This document shows positions 35,495 to 44,480 of a DNA stretch of 64,000 nt, one piece after another. The stretch is from NCBI GenBank assembly GCA_030054095.1, contig JASGCO010000012.1:1-64000 (forward strand), given 5' to 3'. The position numbers were made by a program, and so were the translations under genes. This DNA comes from Sediminibacterium sp. (GTDB lineage: Bacteria > Bacteroidota > Bacteroidia > B-17B0 > Aurantibacillaceae). Below the pieces are notes generated by a model. It made no database searches, was not told the origin of the DNA, and saw only the letters and a program-made list of their open reading frames with translations. Numbering within the stretch: position 1 is the stretch's first letter; each line of letters opens with the position of its first letter.

Positions 35495-36070
35495 ATGCAT
35501 GAAATACTTTTAAAACATTTTACCGCTATTCAACCCTTAAACAAAAGCGAAATAGAAGCCATTGATGAAACCATGGACATAAAATCGTTTTCGAAGGATA
35601 CACTTTTACTGGAAGCCGGACAAACTTCAACCGCGGTATTTTTTGTTTTAGAAGGCATTGTAAGACAATACTATTTAGTAGATGGCACTGAAAAAACTAG
35701 CGATTTTTTTACCGAAGGCCAGTGGGTATTGTCAACCAATAATGTTATGCCAGGCACTACTGTTAACCACTTTCTCGAATGTTGCACAAACTGTTTACTC
35801 GCCGTTGGCAATAGCCAGAAGGGAGAAGCCCTTTATAATCAGTTCCCTGATCTGGCAACGGTTTCCCGCAAACTCATGAACACCGTGTTTATTGAACAAC
35901 AGGAAAAAATAAAAGCTTACGTTACCGATACCCCGGAACAACGTTACCTGAAATTAATGACAACCCATCCCGAACTTTTTCAACGCATCCCCCAATATCA
36001 AATTGCCAGTTACATAGGTGTTACACCCGAATCACTCAGCCGCATTCGAAAACGTATAGCCAAAAAGTAA
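35495..36070 (+). CDS. Crp/Fnr-family transcriptional regulator (second of two)
   Basis: A 191-residue regulator (start MHEILLKHFTAIQPLNKSE). The effector domain has FSKDTLLLEAGQTSTAVFFVLEGIVRQYYLVDGTEKT in pieces, followed by a dimer helix and the winged helix IPQYQIASYIGVTPESLSRIRKRIAKK. The recognition helix again shows E-x-x-S-R. An ATG seven codons upstream (35474) lies inside a perfect palindrome and is less likely. It precedes a DUF4386 membrane protein gene, repeating the regulator-plus-membrane-protein arrangement just upstream. The two regulators are clearly different in sequence, so this is not a recent duplication. Confidence 0.87.
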   Translation: MHEILLKHFTAIQPLNKSEIEAIDETMDIKSFSKDTLLLEAGQTSTAVFFVLEGIVRQYYLVDGTEKTSDFFTEGQWVLSTNNVMPGTTVNHFLECCTNCLLAVGNSQKGEALYNQFPDLATVSRKLMNTVFIEQQEKIKAYVTDTPEQRYLKLMTTHPELFQRIPQYQIASYIGVTPESLSRIRKRIAKK

Positions 36071-36131
36071 ATCCCTCCTGTCCATTCAGGAGATATGCGG
36101 ATATTTTATACCACATTCTCATTTCTTACCC

Positions 36132-36169
36132 AACGTCAATGAACTGGCGTTTCCGGCTTCCTAATTTTG
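36132..36169 (+). promoter_or_regulatory. Promoter and imperfect inverted repeat upstream of the DUF4386 gene
   Basis: AACGTCA (36132-36138) and TGGCGTT (36145-36151) form an inverted repeat with one mismatch and a 6-base centre. TAATTTTG (36162-36169), a perfect TAnnTTTG, follows. The gene starts at 36191. The repeat may bind the regulator encoded upstream. Confidence 0.4.
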
Positions 36170-36190
36170 CTACATCAATTCTAAAAAACT

Positions 36191-36898
36191 ATGAAACAAA
36201 TAAAAACAATGAAAAAAAACGCCCGTTTGGCCGGTCTTCTCTATTTTCTACAAATTCCCTTAGGTGTATTCGGTATCATATATGTACCTAAAATTATGAC
36301 CGTTCCGGGTAACTTACCCGCTACCATCAGCAATATGCTACAGCATGAGCTCCTGTTCCGTTTAAGCATTGTTAGCGCCATATTATGTGCGCTGATAACT
36401 GTTGCCACAGCATTTTACCTGTACAAAGTACTAAAACCGGTTAATGGTACTATCGCCAAAATGATAGTTGTATTTGCGTTGCTAATGACACCCATCTTTA
36501 TGCTTAATGAACTTAATCACATTGCCATTCTCCTCTCTTTAAAAATGAATACGTCCACTACTCCTATACCCGATGAGCAAATACATAATATGGTTTCATT
36601 TTTTCTGAATCTACATCAATATGGCATGCAAATCATAGGTATATTTTTCGGGCTCTGGCTTTTACCCATGGGGTACCTGGTCATTAAATCCGGTTATATT
36701 CCCAAACTTATCGGCTATTTTCTATTGATAACCTGCTTGGCTTACCTCATAGATTTTACTGTATTTTTTCTGCATCCAACTTTCAGTATCGTATTTAGTG
36801 AATACACCTGGTTAGGAGAAGTGATGATGGTTACATGGCTTCTAACAAAAGGCATTAAAGAAAAAGAATACGAAAAAAGACTACAAATAACTGTTTAG
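36191..36898 (+). CDS. DUF4386-family membrane protein
   Basis: A 235-residue membrane protein with six or so helices. The start MKKNARLAGLLYFLQIPLGVFGIIYVP (from the internal ATG at 36209, or six residues earlier) and the later NELNHIAILL and LHQYGMQIIGIFFGLWLLPMGYLVIKSGYIPKLIGYFLL are typical of DUF4386. No activity is known. It is downstream of a Crp/Fnr gene with a TAATTTTG promoter between, matching the regulator plus DUF998 pair just before it. Confidence 0.82.
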   Translation: MKQIKTMKKNARLAGLLYFLQIPLGVFGIIYVPKIMTVPGNLPATISNMLQHELLFRLSIVSAILCALITVATAFYLYKVLKPVNGTIAKMIVVFALLMTPIFMLNELNHIAILLSLKMNTSTTPIPDEQIHNMVSFFLNLHQYGMQIIGIFFGLWLLPMGYLVIKSGYIPKLIGYFLLITCLAYLIDFTVFFLHPTFSIVFSEYTWLGEVMMVTWLLTKGIKEKEYEKRLQITV

Positions 36899-37167
36899 AC
36901 TGAACCTTTCAGTACCGTTTTAAAGTCAAACCCTTATGTTGTTGTCTCTGGTTTAGACTACTTTCATAAAACACCTTGTCCCTCAAAAGTAAGTTGCAGT
37001 CTGATAAATTCCTTATATTTACCAGCATTAAGGATTAGTATAGGTAATAAGTACTACAAGGATAGGAAGTTTCTGAATTAAAACAGATGCCCCCGCTATA
37101 AAACTTATAGCCCTACTGAAACAAAAGTTGAAAACTGCATTTTACAGCTTAGAGCAAATCATGTTTT

Positions 37168-37935
37168 ATGAAAAAATATTCAGACTACGCGCACTCTTCA
37201 ATTAGCATGTCGAAAGACAGTTTATTTAAAGAAACCTTAAATAAACTGTTTACAGAATATAAAATAGAAACTATTGTAGAATGTGGCACCTATCTCGGAC
37301 TTGGTTCTACCAGCCTGTTAGCTGAAGCCATTCTTAAAAATACCACGCATTATCCGGATTTTATAACCATAGAAGTGGATAAAAAAATATACAACGAAGC
37401 TGTAAAAAATCTGAAGAAATACCCGTTCATCACCCCTAAATGGGGTTTGTCGGTTAATGCGGCCGAAGCCAAAAAATTTATACAAACAGACGATGCTATT
37501 TTACATCACGAAAACTATCCTGATGTATTTATAGACTACACGGATAATCCTGCTGAAAAATACATTGAGGAAATAGATGGCAATCTTTCAAAAAATTTCA
37601 ATCAAAAGGAAAGTGTTTTTGAAAAATTAACCCGGTTGTTAACTCAAAAAAACAAGGTTTTATTTGAAGAAAATATTTTAGAGACCATTAGTCAATCACT
37701 TAACGGCAAAACCACTCTGTTCCTTCTGGACTCAGCGGGTGGCATTGGTTACTTTGAATTTTTAACGGTTGCGAGACTAATGAAAAACAAGCCGCATTTT
37801 ATCATACTCGACGACATTCATCACTTAAAGCACTTCAGAAGCTTCCGTGATTTATCGAATGACACGGACAATTACACCATCATCAACAAAAGCATTGAAA
37901 ATGGCTGGGTGGTGGCCAAATATAAAAACAGTTAG
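37168..37935 (+). CDS. Methyltransferase-like Rossmann-fold protein near the O-antigen cluster
   Basis: A 255-residue soluble protein. IETIVECGTYLGLGSTSLLAEAIL looks like the glycine-rich SAM-binding motif I, and YPDFITIEVDKKIYNEAVKNL ends in the acidic residue of motif II. A second half (KTTLFLLDSAGGIGYFEFLTVARLM and HFIILDDIHHLKHFRSF) resembles cephalosporin-hydroxylase or TylF-type methyltransferases, where DD and H bind a metal. A sugar O-methyltransferase acting on the polysaccharide made by the following genes is plausible, but that is inference. Confidence 0.55.
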   Translation: MKKYSDYAHSSISMSKDSLFKETLNKLFTEYKIETIVECGTYLGLGSTSLLAEAILKNTTHYPDFITIEVDKKIYNEAVKNLKKYPFITPKWGLSVNAAEAKKFIQTDDAILHHENYPDVFIDYTDNPAEKYIEEIDGNLSKNFNQKESVFEKLTRLLTQKNKVLFEENILETISQSLNGKTTLFLLDSAGGIGYFEFLTVARLMKNKPHFIILDDIHHLKHFRSFRDLSNDTDNYTIINKSIENGWVVAKYKNS

Positions 37936-38117
37936 TGTAAGCCTTCAATCTGTATTAGATCAGTTATACATGCGCAGAAAAATCGGTTTAAAGCGTATAG
38001 TTTTACATGCCATAATTCCACATTAAGCCCATCGGGCTGCCCAGAATAAGAGTAAAAATGGGGAATGTTGTGGCTTTAACCCCGGCACATCACCTCAGTT
38101 ATATAGTACCCGTAATT

Positions 38118-38147
38118 TTTGATATTCGCTATTAAATCCTAAATTTG
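38118..38147 (+). promoter_or_regulatory. Promoter of the Wzm/Wzt operon
   Basis: TTTG (38118-38121) and TAAATTTG (38140-38147) are separated by 18 bp, close to the TTTG-N19-TAnnTTTG consensus, and lie 10 bases before the first ATG of the exporter operon. Confidence 0.6.
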
Positions 38148-38157
38148 AGGTTCTGTA

Positions 38158-38997
38158 ATGAGTAAAGATAGAATTGTCATTGATTCCCAATTAAGTTCAA
38201 CGTTTTCTTTAAAAGAAGTACTGCGTTACAAAGATTTGCTCTATAACTTGGCCAGGCGCGATTTTCTAGTACGTTACAAACAAGCCATCATGGGCATAAC
38301 ATGGGCTTTGGTAAAACCATCTATCAACATCCTTGTATTTGGTTACATTGCCAGTAAACTGCTGGCGGTTGATAGTGCCGATGCCTACCTTAATGTATCC
38401 GTCGGCATGATTATCTGGCAACTGTTTGCCTCTGTATTTACCGAGGTAAGCAATTCTATTGTCGGAAACGCGAATCTTTTTTCTAAAGTATATTTCCCTA
38501 AAATAATTATCCCCCTTAGCAGCATACTGGTATGCCTGCTCGATTTTTTGATCTCCTGCATCATTATTATCGTTTTGCTAATCATATCCGATAAATCTTT
38601 GCACTGGGAATTGATTTTTGCGCCGGTTTTTATTGCGCTAACCATCATCAATGGCCTTGGAATTGGCTTGTTCTTTGCCACTCTTTTCGTGAAATACCGC
38701 GATGTCAGATATATTGTACCGGTTATTATCCAATTTGGCATGTATGCTTCACCTGTCATTGTTTCCGCCGGATATTACCTCACCAGATTAAATACAATTA
38801 ATCCGGATCTGTCCTATTTATTCCATTTAAATCCAATGGTTGGAGCCCTGGAGGGATTCCGTTACAGTCTTTTCGGAAGTAGCCATCCTTTTGATTGGAC
38901 AGGATTTTCAATATCAGTAGCCTCATCCTTAGTTTTCCTGATAGTGGGCATAAAGTATTTTTACCGGTTCGAACGTAATTTTGTTGATTATATTTAA
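38158..38997 (+). CDS. wzm: O-antigen ABC exporter permease, Wzm type
   Basis: A 279-residue ABC-2 type membrane subunit with six helices. The N-terminal amphipathic segment ELLYNLARRDFLVRYKQAIMGITWALVKP (here DLLYNLARRDF) is the gate helix of Wzm/TagG/RfbD proteins, followed by LFSKVYFPKIIIPLSSI, also typical. It would move a lipid-linked polysaccharide across the inner membrane together with the ATPase encoded two bases downstream. Confidence 0.9.
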   Translation: MSKDRIVIDSQLSSTFSLKEVLRYKDLLYNLARRDFLVRYKQAIMGITWALVKPSINILVFGYIASKLLAVDSADAYLNVSVGMIIWQLFASVFTEVSNSIVGNANLFSKVYFPKIIIPLSSILVCLLDFLISCIIIIVLLIISDKSLHWELIFAPVFIALTIINGLGIGLFFATLFVKYRDVRYIVPVIIQFGMYASPVIVSAGYYLTRLNTINPDLSYLFHLNPMVGALEGFRYSLFGSSHPFDWTGFSISVASSLVFLIVGIKYFYRFERNFVDYI

Positions 38998-38999
38998 GA

Positions 39000-40229
39000 A
39001 TGAGCGCTAATACCATTATATCCGTAGAGCACCTTACCAAAAAATACAATTTGAATAAATCTGCCCAAACGGAAAATGATTTATTAATTAAGAGTTTGTT
39101 TCATTCGTTTAAGAAAATCACTCAAAAAAAATCAACAGAAGAATTTCTGGCACTCAACGATATTTCTTTTACTATTCAACAAGGCGACCGGGTGGGCATT
39201 ATTGGCCGGAACGGGGCTGGAAAATCTACCCTGCTAAAAATACTTTCGCGGATTACACCTCCAAGTAGTGGCAGAGTTCAGATAGACGGAAGGGTTACTT
39301 CGCTACTCGAAGTTGGCACTGGTTTTCATGGCGATTTAAGCGGGCGCGAAAACATTTACCTGAATGGCTCTATACTAGGTATGAGTAAACAGGAAATCAA
39401 CAAAAAATTTGATGAAATTGTGGCGTTTGCCGAAGTGGAAAAGTTTTTAGACACACCGGTAAAACGCTATAGCAGCGGGATGTACGTTCGCTTAGCGTTT
39501 TCCGTTGCCGCGCATCTTGAGTCGGATATTTTAATAGTTGACGAAGTACTAGCCGTTGGCGATGCCGCTTTCCAGAATAAATGTCTTGGCAAAATGGAAG
39601 AGGCAAATCACAATTCCGGAAAAACCATTCTTTTTGTTAGTCATAACATGGGACAGGTATCCGCACTTTGTAACAAAGGCATCTTATTGAACAAAGGTCA
39701 GGTAGAAATGAATGGCCCCCTTCCTGAAATCATCACGCATTACTTTAATAACGGCGCCTCAGAAAATGTCACCTGCTTTAAATACGAATCCAAACCAGAA
39801 AGTGAATACTGCATCAGGCAGGTAAGATTGTTAAACCACCAATTGCAGGAATGTAAAAATTTCGCACATGACGAAACCATATCCATTGAAATTGAAGTTG
39901 AGCAACACGTTAAACTAAACGATGTGCTTCTTGGGATCCGTTTTTGCGACATGTATGATAAACGCATCTTTACATCCAACATAGCACTGACTGATAAATT
40001 TGAAAAAAACGGCACCTCTAAATTTAAGATTACAATACCTCATACCACACTTACCCCCAATACATATAACTTTTCAATAGGTATTCATATACCCAATATC
40101 CAATTAATAGACGAAAAAAATAATGTTGGTACATTCCAGATTTACGATAACGGATCCGAATTTTATAAATACTCTGATGTTGACAACGGTGTTGTGTTCG
40201 TTAATTGTAAATGGGAAATGACAAATTAA
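39000..40229 (+). CDS. wzt: O-antigen ABC exporter ATPase, Wzt type, with carbohydrate-binding C-terminal domain
   Basis: A 409-residue ATPase. Walker A is GRNGAGKST, the signature is YSSGM (VKRYSSGMYVRLAFSVAAHL), Walker B is DILIVDEVLAVGD and the switch His is in LFVSHNMGQV. Residues ~265-405 form a beta-sandwich like the Wzt C-terminal domain, which in some O-antigen systems recognises the capped non-reducing end of the glycan. This points to a chain-terminated polysaccharide, perhaps capped by the methyltransferase-like protein encoded upstream. Confidence 0.9.
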   Translation: MSANTIISVEHLTKKYNLNKSAQTENDLLIKSLFHSFKKITQKKSTEEFLALNDISFTIQQGDRVGIIGRNGAGKSTLLKILSRITPPSSGRVQIDGRVTSLLEVGTGFHGDLSGRENIYLNGSILGMSKQEINKKFDEIVAFAEVEKFLDTPVKRYSSGMYVRLAFSVAAHLESDILIVDEVLAVGDAAFQNKCLGKMEEANHNSGKTILFVSHNMGQVSALCNKGILLNKGQVEMNGPLPEIITHYFNNGASENVTCFKYESKPESEYCIRQVRLLNHQLQECKNFAHDETISIEIEVEQHVKLNDVLLGIRFCDMYDKRIFTSNIALTDKFEKNGTSKFKITIPHTTLTPNTYNFSIGIHIPNIQLIDEKNNVGTFQIYDNGSEFYKYSDVDNGVVFVNCKWEMTN

Positions 40230-40263
40230 GTGTACTTTTCAAACAGAATTAAACGAATAACAG

Positions 40264-41412
40264 GTGAGTTATAATCTGAAAAATACGATTAATTACAGAT
40301 TGTCCCTATTGTTAAACTATATACGCCATCGTGTATTTTCATTACCTGTTCCCGTATCCAGAAAAAATACGCTTCTGATTATTAAACTCGATTCCATTGG
40401 CGACTATATTCTCTTCAGGAACTTTATCCGGGAAATAAAAAACAGCGAAACGTATAAAAATTACCGCATTACTCTGTGCGGCAACATCTGGTGGAAAGAC
40501 ATAGCAGAAAAGCTAGAAAAAGATTCAGTTTCACATTTTGTCTGGGTTGACACCTCCAAATGTACCAACCAGAATTATCTGTTTAAACTCTACTTTACGT
40601 TATACAGGAAAAGATTTCATACTGTTATTAATCCAACCTATTCACGCGACAGTTTGAGCGACGACCTTACATTCCACTGTGGCGCTAAGTATAAAATAGG
40701 ACAAAAGGGAGACAACATCAACCTAACTGAGAACGAAAAATCTAAAAATGATGCCCTTTACACACAACTAATAGATATTAATGCCCCGCTTACCTTTGAA
40801 TTTGAACGGTATAAACGCTTCTTCAGCATTCTGTTACAGAAACACATCAACATTATCAGACCCACTATAGACATAAAGAACGAGATAAAAAACACCGTTG
40901 TTTTATGTCCCGGAGCCAAGCATTCGTTCAGACAATGGGCACCTGAAAATTATGCTCAACTGGCTACGCTGTTAGAAGAATATACGTTTAACAATCACGA
41001 ATTTATCATTTGTGGTTCAAAGGCAGAAACGCATCTGGCGGAAACCATACAGAAACATACAACTGTCAGGTGTATTGATACAACAGGCCGTATTACACTA
41101 ATGGAACTGATAAACACGATTGCCTCGGCCAAATTGGTTATCACCAACGATTCCGGTCCTTTTCATATAGCGGTTGCTCTGGGGAAAAAAACAATATGTG
41201 TCTCTAACGGCAACCATTATGGCCGGTTTAATCCGTATCCCGAAAACATGCATACAGACAGTATAACATTATACCCCGAAATCATTTATGAGTTAATAAA
41301 AGAAGAAACCAATATCTCAGAACTGCAATTAAAAGGATCGGGTATTAACATTAATCTCTTAACCGTAGAAAACGTTTTTAATAAGATAAAACCCATTTTG
41401 AAGAATGCCTAA
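40264..41412 (+). CDS. Glycosyltransferase family 9 (heptosyltransferase-like)
   Basis: A 382-residue GT-B enzyme, GTG start. NTLLIIKLDSIGDYILFRNFIREIK matches the GT9 opening (DSIGD), VVLCPGAKHSFRQWAPENYAQLA is the middle motif, and LVITNDSGPFHIAVALGKKTICV is the nucleotide-sugar motif. GT9 enzymes add heptose or related sugars to LPS core. Here it lies in the exporter cluster and overlaps the next gene by 8 bases. Confidence 0.85.
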   Translation: MSYNLKNTINYRLSLLLNYIRHRVFSLPVPVSRKNTLLIIKLDSIGDYILFRNFIREIKNSETYKNYRITLCGNIWWKDIAEKLEKDSVSHFVWVDTSKCTNQNYLFKLYFTLYRKRFHTVINPTYSRDSLSDDLTFHCGAKYKIGQKGDNINLTENEKSKNDALYTQLIDINAPLTFEFERYKRFFSILLQKHINIIRPTIDIKNEIKNTVVLCPGAKHSFRQWAPENYAQLATLLEEYTFNNHEFIICGSKAETHLAETIQKHTTVRCIDTTGRITLMELINTIASAKLVITNDSGPFHIAVALGKKTICVSNGNHYGRFNPYPENMHTDSITLYPEIIYELIKEETNISELQLKGSGININLLTVENVFNKIKPILKNA

Positions 41413-42205
41413 ACTATCTATTATAACCATTAATTACAATAACAAAGAAGGATTGAAGAGAACAGTGGAATCTGTTATTCAACAGACAGACAAAGCCTTT
41501 GAATTTATAGTAATAGATGGAAACTCAACGGATGGAAGCAAAGACATCATTGAACAGCACGCCGCTCGTTTTACCTATAGCGTTTCGGAACAGGATACCG
41601 GCATTTATAACGCCATGAACAAAGGCATTAAAAAAGCAAGTGGAGAATACACTTTATTTTTAAACAGTGGCGACTGGCTATACAGCCATACCACCATTGC
41701 CGAATTGAATCAATTCCTGAAAGACGACGATGTTATCAGCGGAGATATAAACATCTTTCATGACAATAAATGGCACATTGTAAACTCACAGGATGTTATT
41801 ACCATAGAACATTTTCTCAACATCAGTCTTTTCCATCAGGCCACTTTTATTAAAAGGGATTTATTTCTGAAAAGCGGATTATATCATGAAGAGTTTAAGA
41901 TTGCCGGGGATTATGAATTTTTTATTCGCACTTTATTAAAAGAAGATGCCTCCTACAAACACATTCCACTTACCATAAGCAATTTTTTAACGGATGGCAT
42001 AAGCAATAACACCTCTTACTTAGACCTGAACTTAAAAGAAAAAGAAATCGCCTGGCGTATGAATTTTTCAAAACTGGTTATTGACTACTTCGAAAACGCG
42101 AAGTTGATTGCCAACTCAAAGGAACTGAAATGGGGAAAACGCTTTTTTAAATTTATACCTTTCGCCAATTCAATTGATAGAATAACCCAAAAGATAAGAC
42201 ACTAA
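41405..42205 (+). CDS. Family 2 glycosyltransferase
   Basis: A 266-residue GT-A enzyme. It starts PKLSIITINYNNKEGLKRTVESVIQQ, has IVIDGNSTDGSKDII for nucleotide binding, EQDTGIYNAMNKGIKKASGEYTLFLNSGDWL for the acceptor and metal site, and FHQATFIKRDLF later. It resembles WcaE/WfgS-type O-antigen transferases. The donor sugar is unknown. It closes the exporter cluster. Confidence 0.87.
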   Translation: MPKLSIITINYNNKEGLKRTVESVIQQTDKAFEFIVIDGNSTDGSKDIIEQHAARFTYSVSEQDTGIYNAMNKGIKKASGEYTLFLNSGDWLYSHTTIAELNQFLKDDDVISGDINIFHDNKWHIVNSQDVITIEHFLNISLFHQATFIKRDLFLKSGLYHEEFKIAGDYEFFIRTLLKEDASYKHIPLTISNFLTDGISNNTSYLDLNLKEKEIAWRMNFSKLVIDYFENAKLIANSKELKWGKRFFKFIPFANSIDRITQKIRH

Positions 42206-42533
42206 GTAGTTGTATAATTCAGTTGTTCTTATTATCTGTATTGTTTACGATTTCAAAAAAATTTACCTGTAATAGCTGCTTACATTTACTTGACTTTATA
42301 TCCTGAGAACGATCAAAAAAGTGCAATCTGAATAACGGTACTCGATCTTGATATCAGTCTTCTGAAAAATAAGTAAATTTATATATGTGTTTGCTTTTAA
42401 TAGTTTCAAATCGTGCAGCAAATGGTCCGCATTCCGGCATTATCCATTAAAACAAGATTATAAGAGTTTAAAAAACAAAATAAAACGTTTAAATATGTTA
42501 TGTAGTAAGTAAAATTACATATACCGCTAAAAA
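42206..42533. other. 328-bp AT-rich gap
   Basis: No gene is seen. The sequence is strongly AT-rich, with a TGTGTTTG word near 42390 that is only an approximate -7 element. It separates the polysaccharide cluster from the alpha/beta hydrolase operon. I see no clear terminator or repeat. Confidence 0.5.
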
Positions 42534-43388
42534 ATGTTTCAAAACCACGTCATATACCTTTTCAGAATCTTAAAAAAAACGGTTAAAATAAGTGGTATTA
42601 CTTTACTTGCACTTTATATTGCAATCTGTCTTCTACTTTTCATTTTTCAGGAAAAGTTCATTTTCTATCCGGAACCATTACCCACCTCTTATTCTTTTAC
42701 CTTTCCTTCACCATTTACAGAAATAAATATCCCTGTAAACGGAGGGCAAACCATAAATGGCATTTTGTTCAAGGCAAAAGCGGCAAAAGGGCTCCTCTTT
42801 TTCCTACACGGAAATGCCGGGTCACTTCGCACCTGGGGCAATACCGCCCAGATATACAACGCCTTAAACTATGATGTGTTTATGCTGGATTACCGGAGTT
42901 ACGGAAAAAGCACCGGCACTATACAACACATGGAGCAATTATTTTGTGATAACCAAACAGCTTATAATATATTCAAAAAGCTGTATCCCGAAAAACAAAT
43001 TGTAATCATAGGGCATTCAATTGGTACTGGTATGGCGGCAAAACTTGCCGCTGCCAACCATCCGGGTTTATTAATTTTACAAGCACCCTACTATAGTTTA
43101 TCTGATGTTATGAAACAGAACTTTCCACTCATTCCAACTTTTCTTTTAAAATACAATTTCGCAACACACCAATATCTGAACAGTTGCCGGGCACCAGTTG
43201 TCATTTTCCATGGCAAGCAGGATGAGGTAATAGCGTATAATTCCTCCCTAAAACTCCAAAAAGAGTTTAAGTCAGGCGATACATTGATCACTCTGGATAA
43301 AACCGGGCATAATACCATTACCCGACATCCTGACTATAGAACACTACTTAATCAGGTACTAAAGCAATTTAAACCACATGAACAATAA
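42534..43388 (+). CDS. Membrane-anchored alpha/beta hydrolase (ABHD13/serine aminopeptidase S33-like)
   Basis: A 284-residue hydrolase. An N-terminal helix (ISGITLLALYIAICLLLFIFQEKFIFYPEPLP) anchors it in the membrane. The oxyanion segment is LFFLHGNAGSLRTWGN, the nucleophile motif is IVIIGHSIGTGMAAKLAA (GHSIG), the acid is in IFHGKQDEVIAYNSS and the His in LDKTGHNTITRH. Bacterial members are esterases or lipases of unclear substrate. Its last 11 bases overlap the next gene. Confidence 0.85.
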   Translation: MFQNHVIYLFRILKKTVKISGITLLALYIAICLLLFIFQEKFIFYPEPLPTSYSFTFPSPFTEINIPVNGGQTINGILFKAKAAKGLLFFLHGNAGSLRTWGNTAQIYNALNYDVFMLDYRSYGKSTGTIQHMEQLFCDNQTAYNIFKKLYPEKQIVIIGHSIGTGMAAKLAAANHPGLLILQAPYYSLSDVMKQNFPLIPTFLLKYNFATHQYLNSCRAPVVIFHGKQDEVIAYNSSLKLQKEFKSGDTLITLDKTGHNTITRHPDYRTLLNQVLKQFKPHEQ

Positions 43389-44118
43389 AGACGCTATTCA
43401 CCTCCATTCTGCCGGAGCTACGATCAGGCATACCTCCCCGTTTTCTGATCGTTTATCTCACTCTAATACTGAAGCGTTAAACGAAAACTTCCTCACAAAA
43501 TGGGTCAAACCCTTTTACATGGAAATAGGAACATTACATGATCTTAACTGGGTTCAAGCTGTAAAAACTATAAAACCGGAAATTACACCGGATATTTGCC
43601 TTCTTCTGCTTGGCGATTTTAACTGGCGGACACGTTTGGTCGGAGCCTACTTTTCAGCTATTATAAATTACACAGACAGTATTGATATTATCGGCGTACA
43701 TCTACTAAAAAGTGAAGTATGTTGCGTGGGACATATTTATGCGCTGGTACTGGCCTCTTTCAATACAAACTCAGGCACTTCATACCTTAATCAATACCTT
43801 GACTATTACCTCTCTCAACCCCATTTGTATTTTGATCAGGAATATGTAATGAACGCCATAGTGTACCTCGACAAAATAAACAACACCCAACAGGTAGAAC
43901 AACATAAAAACAACTGGCACAATATGCAACAAAAAAGGCGGACAATTGAACAACAGAAAACCGCAGAGCTAGCTGAATTACTAAAAAAACTTACGCCTGA
44001 AACAACAGCGCAACAAGACTTAAATTTCATTTCACCAGAAGTTAATAAACACGAAAAATTCAACACAGATTACTTCGATCACCAGATTCCTATTCTTAAA
44101 AATATTATGGATTATTAA
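43378..44118 (+). CDS. Small cytosolic protein of unknown function, possibly DUF6000-like
   Basis: A 246-residue protein without leader or membrane segment. Motif-like parts are LTKWVKPFYMEIGTLHDLNW, CLLLLGDFNWRTRLVGAYFSAIIN and CCVGHIYALVLASFNTNSGTSYLNQYLDYYLSQPHLYFDQEYVMNAI in pieces. The pattern of W/R after LLGDFNW and the long helical tail recall uncharacterised families (DUF6000 is my best guess, from memory) found next to toxin-immunity loci. I cannot assign a function. It overlaps the hydrolase gene and is followed closely by two more small unknown proteins. Confidence 0.6.
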   Translation: MNNKDAIHLHSAGATIRHTSPFSDRLSHSNTEALNENFLTKWVKPFYMEIGTLHDLNWVQAVKTIKPEITPDICLLLLGDFNWRTRLVGAYFSAIINYTDSIDIIGVHLLKSEVCCVGHIYALVLASFNTNSGTSYLNQYLDYYLSQPHLYFDQEYVMNAIVYLDKINNTQQVEQHKNNWHNMQQKRRTIEQQKTAELAELLKKLTPETTAQQDLNFISPEVNKHEKFNTDYFDHQIPILKNIMDY

Positions 44119-44131
44119 TCTCTGTTTTTAT

Positions 44132-44479
44132 ATGGCGTTTCCGAAAAAAGATTCACGTAAAATAGTAGTCCATACAGTTTGTTACCGCTGGATGATAGGA
44201 CCTAACGATGGATATAATACTTTTTACGCGCAAAAAGAATATGGTAACGGTCAGAAAATAGTAGTACACTTTAAAACAGATATTCACGCTTACTGGATAA
44301 ATTTTCCGGATGTAAAAAAACTAAATCTACTTATTTTAACGCCCAAAGATGCTTCTGATATTATTCTACAAGCTTTAGAAATGGGCTGGAATCCACATGA
44401 AAAATCCCCTCCCATTGTTTTCGACTGGATGAATAAAAAGCTTATTAAACGACCTGTTGCAACTCGCCAATCACATTGA
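44132..44479 (+). CDS. Hypothetical 115-aa protein, immunity-like context
   Basis: A small soluble protein with no leader: the segment KIVVHTVCYRWMIGPNDGY starts a beta-rich first half, and an alpha helix follows (TPKDASDIILQALEMGWNP, then PPIVFDWMNKKLI). The gap to the previous gene is 13 bases. I do not recognise the family. Size, alpha+beta make-up and neighbours resemble immunity proteins of polymorphic toxin systems, but there is no toxin gene in the window. Confidence 0.6.
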   Translation: MAFPKKDSRKIVVHTVCYRWMIGPNDGYNTFYAQKEYGNGQKIVVHFKTDIHAYWINFPDVKKLNLLILTPKDASDIILQALEMGWNPHEKSPPIVFDWMNKKLIKRPVATRQSH

Positions 44480-44480
44480 A

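Noticed and set aside
37095..37111. GCTATAA-AAC-TTATAGC hairpin in the 269-bp gap before 37168
   Set aside because: AT-rich seven-pair stem without T-tract or conserved context; it could be chance. I see nothing else in that gap.
38026..38038. AGCCC-ATC-GGGCT hairpin as terminator after the methyltransferase-like gene
   Set aside because: It is not followed by a T-tract on either strand and has only five pairs.
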